10,457 nucleotides of DNA, taken from assembly GCA_029261905.1 (NCBI GenBank), contig JAJDAM010000740.1:1-10457 (forward strand), in the 5' to 3' direction. A program made the translations under genes and the position numbers. Shown piece after piece: positions 6,051-10,457 of the stretch; the stretch's first letter is position 1; each line of letters opens with the position of its first letter. The DNA comes from Deltaproteobacteria bacterium. Lineage in GTDB: Bacteria > Myxococcota_A > UBA9160 > SMWR01. Below the pieces are notes generated by a model. It did not search any database. It saw nothing but the letters and a program-made list of their open reading frames with translations, and had not been told where the DNA came from.

Positions 6051-6644
6051 ATGATCACTGGCTGCAATACCAACATCCGCCACGGTGAAATGGTGTTCCA
6101 CGTCCAGACAGAGGACAGTGGTCGGGCGAACCCGCACATCATCAGCCATGTCTACTACGGCGGAACGATCGTCGGCTCTCGCAAGCAGGATTATTCGGAC
6201 GCGATGGAGTCGGAGGATCTCGATCGCGAAGTCAGGGGTCGAATCGAAGAACAACACAAGGAGATGCTCAAAGCGCTCCGGCGTGGAGAGTTCGATGACG
6301 CCATTTCCGAGCGTCTTTCCCAACGGCCCGGAGCCGACACGAAGCCCGATTCCGCGTTGGACTCGGATCCCGACCCGGGCGAGTCTCCGGCAGCCGAGGG
6401 GCGAAAAAACGGCGGCACGACCAGCAACGTGACCAAGCCGCAGATCGACACGAGCCCGCTGCTCGCGGGTGAGCGATCCGCGAAGACCGAAAAGATCGAG
6501 CGACCCAGTGCGACCGCGTCGTTTGGCGAGAGCGTCGACACACAGAAGCCGCTCGACGAAGTCATTCTGGAATACCTGGTCGAGAAGGCGCGCGAACGTC
6601 CTGCAGGCAGTCGCTCGTCCCAAAAAACGCGCTCCAAAGGGTGA
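6051..6644 (+). CDS. Conserved protein of unknown function (HVQTEDSG family), coupled to ftsE
   Basis: This encodes a 197-residue, probably cytoplasmic protein without signal peptide or membrane segment. Two conserved-looking blocks flank a disordered acidic middle. The N-terminal block (1-50) has TGCNTNIRHGEMVFHVQTED (3-22), NPHIISHVYYGGTIVGSRK (27-45) and DYSD, followed by a helix with EEQHKEMLKALRRGEFDD (66-83). The C-terminal block is PLDEVILEYLVEKARER (167-183), before a basic tail. I recall similar proteins in deltaproteobacteria and myxobacteria, all without known function. The start is ATG 6051, with a G-rich stretch about 12 bp before it. The stop overlaps the ftsE GTG as GTGA, so it is probably translated together with ftsE. 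That arrangement suggests a role with FtsEX in division or envelope control, but this is inference from position only. Confidence 0.85.
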   Translation: MITGCNTNIRHGEMVFHVQTEDSGRANPHIISHVYYGGTIVGSRKQDYSDAMESEDLDREVRGRIEEQHKEMLKALRRGEFDDAISERLSQRPGADTKPDSALDSDPDPGESPAAEGRKNGGTTSNVTKPQIDTSPLLAGERSAKTEKIERPSATASFGESVDTQKPLDEVILEYLVEKARERPAGSRSSQKTRSKG

Positions 6645-7387
6645 GTCCTCAGCCGCAGCCGATGCGGGGCGTAGGCTCCGCAGTTCCCGGAATCGGCAGC
6701 GACGCCGCAATCCGGATGTACCACGTCTCCAAGTCGTACATGGCCGGGACGACGGCACTGAGCGACGTCAGCCTGGAACTTGCCAAAGGCGAGATGGTCT
6801 TCTTGACGGGGCCGAGCGGTGCAGGCAAGACGACCCTGCTGAAGCTCCTGTTCGGTGCCGAGCGACCGGACGAAGGTCAGATCGTGGTTCTGGGACGGAA
6901 CATTGCACGGTTGGGTGAATCCGCGATCCCGCCGCTGCGAAGACGAATCGGCGTCGTATTCCAGGATTTCAAGTTGCTTTCGAGTCGAACCGTCGCAGAA
7001 AACGTTGCGCTGGCTCTACATGTCACGGCCTGCTCGCCCCAAAAGGCGCGTGCGAGGGTCTTCGCGATTCTCAAACAACTCGGTCTTCAACACCGCCGCG
7101 ACCACTATCCACTCGCGCTTTCGGGTGGCGAGCAGCAGCGGGTCGCGCTGGCACGTGCCCTGGTCAACGAACCGGAAATCCTGCTCGCGGATGAGCCGAC
7201 CGGAAATCTCGACCCGGATCTCACGGTCGACATCATGGATCTGATCGCGGGTACGGCTCTGCGCGGCACCAGTGTCGTCGTTGCGACCCACGAGTTGGAA
7301 CTCGTCAAACGCTACCGGAAGCGCACGCTTCGGATCGAAGGCGGGAAGCTCATCGAAGATGTGCGGCCGCTCGGAAATGCCCGGTGA
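6641..7387 (+). CDS. ftsE: Cell division ATP-binding protein FtsE
   Basis: FtsE is the cytoplasmic ATPase of the FtsEX complex, which uses ATP hydrolysis to pass a conformational signal across the inner membrane to a peptidoglycan hydrolase activator at the septum. The protein has 248 residues with all ABC motifs: Walker A GPSGAGKT (57-64), Q-loop VFQDFKLL (106-113), signature LSGGEQQR (160-167), Walker B ILLADEPTGNLD (180-191) and switch His at 217 (VVATHE). FQDFKLL and the short length are typical of FtsE rather than LolD. The start at GTG 6641 overlaps the upstream stop as GTGA and gives a 25-residue extension before the usual beginning. ATG 6662 or ATG 6716 (MYHVSKSY) would be closer to the normal FtsE N-terminus. 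The stop overlaps ftsX by 4 bp. The function is very likely; the start is uncertain. Confidence 0.93.
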   Translation: MSPQPQPMRGVGSAVPGIGSDAAIRMYHVSKSYMAGTTALSDVSLELAKGEMVFLTGPSGAGKTTLLKLLFGAERPDEGQIVVLGRNIARLGESAIPPLRRRIGVVFQDFKLLSSRTVAENVALALHVTACSPQKARARVFAILKQLGLQHRRDHYPLALSGGEQQRVALARALVNEPEILLADEPTGNLDPDLTVDIMDLIAGTALRGTSVVVATHELELVKRYRKRTLRIEGGKLIEDVRPLGNAR

Positions 7388-8301
7388 GAAACTCGATCTG
7401 GTTGCGCGGGTTCTATCAGGTTCTCTACTTCGTTCGCTCCGCGTTTCGCGGCATGTGGGCGAGTCGGTTGACCAGTGGTGTCGCGGTGCTGACGATCGGT
7501 GTCGTACTGGTTCTCGTAGGTGCTTTCCTGTTGCTGGTTTACAACATGGAAGAACTGATCGACGAGTTCGGCAACGAGCTGCAGATCACCGCCTATCTCG
7601 ACGCAGATGTGTCATCGGATGCACAACGGGACCTGGCCGCCCGGGTGGCCGCGCTTCCCGGTGTCGACGAGGTGAACCAGGTCTCACCCGAACAAGCCCT
7701 CGAGCGCTTTCGATCTTCCGTCGGTAGCGGGGTCCGACTGCTCGAAGGCCTCGATGAGAATCCTCTACCCGCGTCGCTCGAAATCAGCCTCTCTCCGGAG
7801 CAACGCTCGGCCGGCGGGCTCGCTGCGGTGTCAGTCTCCATCGAGGGGCTCGAAGGGATCGCGGACATCCGTTCGGGCCGCGAATGGGTCGAGGGATACC
7901 TTCGTGCGATATCACTGGTCCGAACGATCGGGTTGGGGTTGGGTGTCATCCTGGCTCTCGCGACGTTGCTGATCGTCGCCAACACCATCCGGTTGGGAAT
8001 CATCTCCCGCAGCGATGAACTGGAAATCCTGTCGCTGGTCGGAGCCAGTCGCGGATTCATCCGCGCTCCGTTTCTGCTCGAAGGGGTTTTGCAAGGAGGC
8101 GCGGGCGGCGCGATCGCGCTCGCGATCCTGTTCGCGCTTTTCGAGTTGGCGCTTCCGGGCCTCGAGTCCGGCCTGGAGATGATCGTCGGTTCCGCGCCGC
8201 GGTTCTTTTCCACGAGCGAATCGATCATGGTCGTTGGCGGCGGCGCCGCCCTCGGGCTGATCGGGTCCGCAGGAGCGCTCGCAGCGGGATTTCGCTCGTG
8301 A
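7384..8301 (+). CDS. ftsX: Cell division membrane protein FtsX
   Basis: FtsX is the inner-membrane partner of FtsE. The protein has 305 residues with the family topology: cytoplasmic N-terminus, TM1 at about 29-53, a periplasmic domain at about 54-175, then TM2 (about 178-203), TM3 (about 228-256) and TM4 (about 279-302). The periplasmic domain carries the familiar QITAYLDADVSSDAQRDLA segment, the LPGVDEVNQVSPEQALERF strand-helix (91-109) and ENPLPASLEISL (125-136), which in FtsX proteins precedes the region that binds the EnvC-type or NlpC/P60 hydrolase partner. The cytoplasmic loop DELEILSLVGASRGFI (211-226) is the usual coupling helix to FtsE. The start is GTG 7384 in a GTGA overlap with ftsE, and the stop forms another GTGA with the envC-like gene. 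Adjacency to an EnvC-like gene suggests that protein is its output. Confidence 0.94.
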   Translation: MRNSIWLRGFYQVLYFVRSAFRGMWASRLTSGVAVLTIGVVLVLVGAFLLLVYNMEELIDEFGNELQITAYLDADVSSDAQRDLAARVAALPGVDEVNQVSPEQALERFRSSVGSGVRLLEGLDENPLPASLEISLSPEQRSAGGLAAVSVSIEGLEGIADIRSGREWVEGYLRAISLVRTIGLGLGVILALATLLIVANTIRLGIISRSDELEILSLVGASRGFIRAPFLLEGVLQGGAGGAIALAILFALFELALPGLESGLEMIVGSAPRFFSTSESIMVVGGGAALGLIGSAGALAAGFRS

Positions 8302-9470
8302 CGGCTTACCGGCACCGGGTGGTGATGGCGCTGTTCGCCTGCCTGGCCGTGGGGTTCGCGCGTTGGGCGCCCGCGGCGCAGAATGGGTGGGATCCGGACG
8401 AGTTGCGCAGCGCGATCCGAGACAGCCGCGACCGGGTCGCAACCTATGAGCGGGAACAACGGGGTTTGCTCGAGACACTGCAAGCACTCGACCGCAGCAC
8501 ATCGGCGCTGCGCCGAAATATCGTCTCGGTCCAACGCCGCGCGGACGAAGCGAGTTCGACGCTTTCGCGCGTCGAGTCGGAGACGGCCTCGCTCGAGCAG
8601 AAACAGAGCGCCACCAAACGCGCCATGGCCGCGCGTGCTGTCGCGCTGTACCAGGCCGGAGAGCTTGGGCCGGTCGCGCTGCTCTTCTCTGCCGAGGGCA
8701 TTGGGGACCTGTTGAGTCGCATGCACACTCTTCGGCGGTTCTTGGATCACGACGCCGATCTGCTGGACCGCCACCGCGCCGAATCCAAGGCGCTCCTCGA
8801 TGCGGAAGCACGCGCTCGGGAGGCGTTGGAAACCCGGGACGAAGCGCTGGCAGACCTTCGGGATCGTTCCTCTGAACTGGAAGGAGAGCGCCGTGCAAAG
8901 CGGCGTCTGCTCGCTCGTCTGCAAGGGGATCGCACGAGTGAGAGGTCGGCGCTCGTCGAGTTGGAGATTGCTGCAAAGGCGCTGGAAGAGACGTTGTCAT
9001 CGCTCGAGGCGACGCGAGGAGCCGCCGCCACAACGATCGATATGCCGTTCGAAGCGCTCCGGACACTGTTGCCGCCGCCGGTCGTCGCGCCGATTTCTAA
9101 GCGGTTTGGTCGCGTCGTCGACGCGGAGTTTCACACGAAGACCTTTCACAAGGGGGTCGAATTCGCCGCCGAAATGGGCACACCGGTGCGCGCGGTGGCG
9201 CCCGGCCAGGTCCGACTCGCCGACTGGTTTCGTGGGTACGGAAAGATCGTCATCATCGATCACGGCGATGAGTACTTCACGATAGTGGGACACCTCGATG
9301 AGATCCGGGTCGGAGTGGGGGACAACATCAAGTCGGGCCGCGTGCTCGGAACCGTGGGCGACACCGGCTCGCTGCGAGGCGCCAGCCTGTATTTCGAAAT
9401 CCGCCACGGCGGCGAGCCTCGAGACCCCGAGGATTGGCTGGTTTCGAGCCGGTCGTCCGCGTCCAGTTGA
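8298..9470 (+). CDS. envC: EnvC-like murein hydrolase activator (coiled coil plus degenerate LytM domain)
   Basis: This is a periplasmic protein of 390 residues expected to be held by FtsX and to activate cell-wall amidases during septum splitting. It has a signal peptide (about 1-27, ending WAPAAQ), a long coiled coil in two segments (about 33-115 and 152-242) around a YQAGELGPVALLFSAEG hairpin (118-134), and a C-terminal LytM/M23 domain (about 261-382). The zinc site is incomplete. His284 of HKGVEF is kept but the usual Asp is Glu288, and the HxH motif is replaced by SLYFEIR (363-369), as I recall for E. coli EnvC (SLYFEIRRQG). His332 (VGHL) remains. So it is probably a non-catalytic activator. 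The start is GTG 8298, overlapping ftsX as GTGA. A metal-independent structural role is the main alternative. Confidence 0.9.
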   Translation: MTAYRHRVVMALFACLAVGFARWAPAAQNGWDPDELRSAIRDSRDRVATYEREQRGLLETLQALDRSTSALRRNIVSVQRRADEASSTLSRVESETASLEQKQSATKRAMAARAVALYQAGELGPVALLFSAEGIGDLLSRMHTLRRFLDHDADLLDRHRAESKALLDAEARAREALETRDEALADLRDRSSELEGERRAKRRLLARLQGDRTSERSALVELEIAAKALEETLSSLEATRGAAATTIDMPFEALRTLLPPPVVAPISKRFGRVVDAEFHTKTFHKGVEFAAEMGTPVRAVAPGQVRLADWFRGYGKIVIIDHGDEYFTIVGHLDEIRVGVGDNIKSGRVLGTVGDTGSLRGASLYFEIRHGGEPRDPEDWLVSSRSSASS

Positions 9471-9607
9471 GTAGATGGAATCGATGTCGATGACGTGCCA
9501 GGCCCGACGATCACGATTGAGGTTCGTTCGCGCTCGGCCCCGGACGGGGTAGAGTTGTGGTCGAGCAAGAAAACCCGAGACACGAAAGCCAAACGGAGAC
9601 CCGGTCC
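9471..9607 (+). other. Spacer before the ctpA-type gene with ribosome-binding site
   Basis: These 137 bp separate the envC-like gene from the protease gene. GGAGA at 9595-9599 lies 8 bp before ATG 9608 and is a good Shine-Dalgarno sequence. A TAGAGT element (9550-9555) could be a -10 box, but its -35 (TTCGCG) is poor, so I do not claim a promoter. No terminator hairpin is evident, and read-through from the ftsEX operon is likely. Confidence 0.45.
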
Positions 9608-10457
9608 ATGCGACGACTCAGGATTCGCTTCATGTTGACGTTCTTGGCCGGCGTCGTAGTTGCCGCAGCCGTATCCGGGTTGTCGGCGACCGTCGTGAAT
9701 TCGGCCCAGACCCGATACGACGACCTCAGCTTGTTCACGAATGTACTGACATTGGTCCGCAGCCACTACGTCGAGCCGATCGAGGACGGCTCGCTGATTC
9801 GCGGTGCGGTGATCGGGATGCTTCGCGAACTCGACCCGCACTCTTCATTTCTGGACGTCGAGCAGTACCAGGAGATGCAGGTCGACACGCGAGGCGAATT
9901 TCACGGCCTGGGGATCGAGATCACGAAGCAGACCGACGGCTATATCGAAGTGATCGCTCCGATCGAAGGAACCCCAGCCGACCGTGCCGGGATCAAATCC
10001 CGTGACCAGATCGTCAGAATCTGCCCGACGGTCGTGCCCGAATCCTGGGAGGATGAGAAGTGCCGGTCCACCAAGAACAAGACACAGGTCGAGGCGGTGT
10101 CGTTGATGCGCGGCAAGCGGGGTACGGAGATCACGATCGAGATCTATCGTGAGGGTTTCACCGAGCCCCGACCGTTCACCGTCGCCCGTGACGTCGTGCA
10201 GGTGGCATCCGTCAGTGGCCGGATGCTCGAGCCGGGGTATGCCTACGTTCGGATCCGCTCGTTCGCCGAACGGACGGTCGAAGAGTTGCACGCGGAGCTG
10301 AACCAGATTCGCGAAGAATACGGCGAACCTTTCCGCGGGCTGGTGATCGATCTGCGCGACAACCCGGGCGGTCTGCTCGACCAGGCCGTGAAAATCTCGG
10401 ACACCTGGCTCGACGAAGGCCTCGTGGTGTACACCGAGGGGCGGGATGCCAGCCAGC
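9608..10457 (+). CDS. ctpA: CtpA-type carboxyl-terminal processing protease (S41), 3' end outside window
   Basis: This periplasmic serine protease of the S41/tail-specific family has 283 residues visible. It shows an N-terminal signal or anchor (about 8-30), the helical HYVEPIEDGSLIRGAVIGML segment (54-72), LDPHSSFLD (75-83), a PDZ domain beginning GEFHGLGIEI (96-105) with IEVIAPIEGTPADRAGIKSRD (113-133) as its core, and the start of the peptidase core, YAYVRIRSF (211-219) and GLVIDLRDNPGGLLDQAV (244-261). The catalytic Ser and Lys lie beyond the window. An insertion in the PDZ domain (about 138-158) contains Cys139 and Cys152, which could pair in the periplasm. ATG 9608 has GGAGA at 9595-9599. 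CtpA-type proteases trim or degrade envelope proteins, in some species peptidoglycan hydrolases, which fits its place after ftsEX-envC. Confidence 0.93.
   Translation, partial: MRRLRIRFMLTFLAGVVVAAAVSGLSATVVNSAQTRYDDLSLFTNVLTLVRSHYVEPIEDGSLIRGAVIGMLRELDPHSSFLDVEQYQEMQVDTRGEFHGLGIEITKQTDGYIEVIAPIEGTPADRAGIKSRDQIVRICPTVVPESWEDEKCRSTKNKTQVEAVSLMRGKRGTEITIEIYREGFTEPRPFTVARDVVQVASVSGRMLEPGYAYVRIRSFAERTVEELHAELNQIREEYGEPFRGLVIDLRDNPGGLLDQAVKISDTWLDEGLVVYTEGRDASQ

Noticed and set aside
5794..6054. Plus-strand frame of 86 codons ending in an ATGA overlap with the HVQTED gene
   Set aside because: It begins inside the 22-bp non-triplet repeat, is rich in Arg/Ser without any motif, and lacks a ribosome-binding site. 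The ATGA overlap is probably chance, though a small leader peptide is not fully excluded.
5603..6142. Minus-strand frame of 179 codons over the intergenic region
   Set aside because: It crosses the hairpins and the 22-bp repeats and the starts of real genes, and shows no domain or ribosome-binding site.
7593..8924. Minus-strand frame of 443 codons
   Set aside because: It is antisense to ftsX and the envC-like gene, both strongly supported.

Overview
The window is high-GC DNA from a Gram-negative (diderm) bacterium. The cell-envelope genes (FtsEX with an EnvC-type factor and a CtpA-type periplasmic protease), a PEP-CTERM-like surface protein and a full set of late coenzyme F420 genes together suggest a deltaproteobacterial-grade lineage such as Myxococcota, Desulfobacterota or Binatota. 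This placement is inferred from gene content only. No rRNA, tRNA, mobile element or CRISPR array is visible.

Left arm (1-2589, minus strand): a four-gene operon reading leftward. It encodes a secreted DUF4124 protein, then CofD, CofC and the N-terminal half of CofE, which runs off the window edge. cofD, cofC and cofE build F420 from the deazaflavin precursor Fo: CofC activates a three-carbon acid with GTP, CofD transfers it to Fo, and CofE adds glutamates. The genes are separated by 11 bp or overlap by 4 bp.

Middle (2590-5658): a short divergent spacer (2590-2749) is followed by a plus-strand pair. The first gene encodes a ~700-residue exported beta-propeller-like protein with a helical C-terminal module. 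The second encodes a lamin-tail-domain protein with a PEP-CTERM-like C-terminus. They overlap by 4 bp and carry three in-frame tandem repeat arrays (18, 12 and 12 bp units). A non-coding stretch follows (5659-6050) with two hairpins, a 3 x 22 bp (6 x 11 bp) tandem repeat and a third hairpin close to the next gene.

Right arm (6051-10457, plus strand): a cell-division and peptidoglycan-remodelling operon. Its order is a conserved protein of unknown function (HVQTEDSG motif), ftsE, ftsX, an envC-like LytM factor and, after 137 bp, a ctpA-type S41 protease cut by the window end. FtsEX is expected to drive the coiled-coil EnvC-like protein, whose zinc site is degenerate, so that it switches on a separate amidase. 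The protease would process periplasmic substrates, possibly including hydrolases.

Six of the tight gene junctions are 4-bp GTGA overlaps, and seven of the ten genes appear to start with GTG. The items most worth following up are the unknown gene locked to ftsE, the propeller/PEP-CTERM pair, the structured repeat region at 5659-6000, and the altered metal-site loop in CofC.
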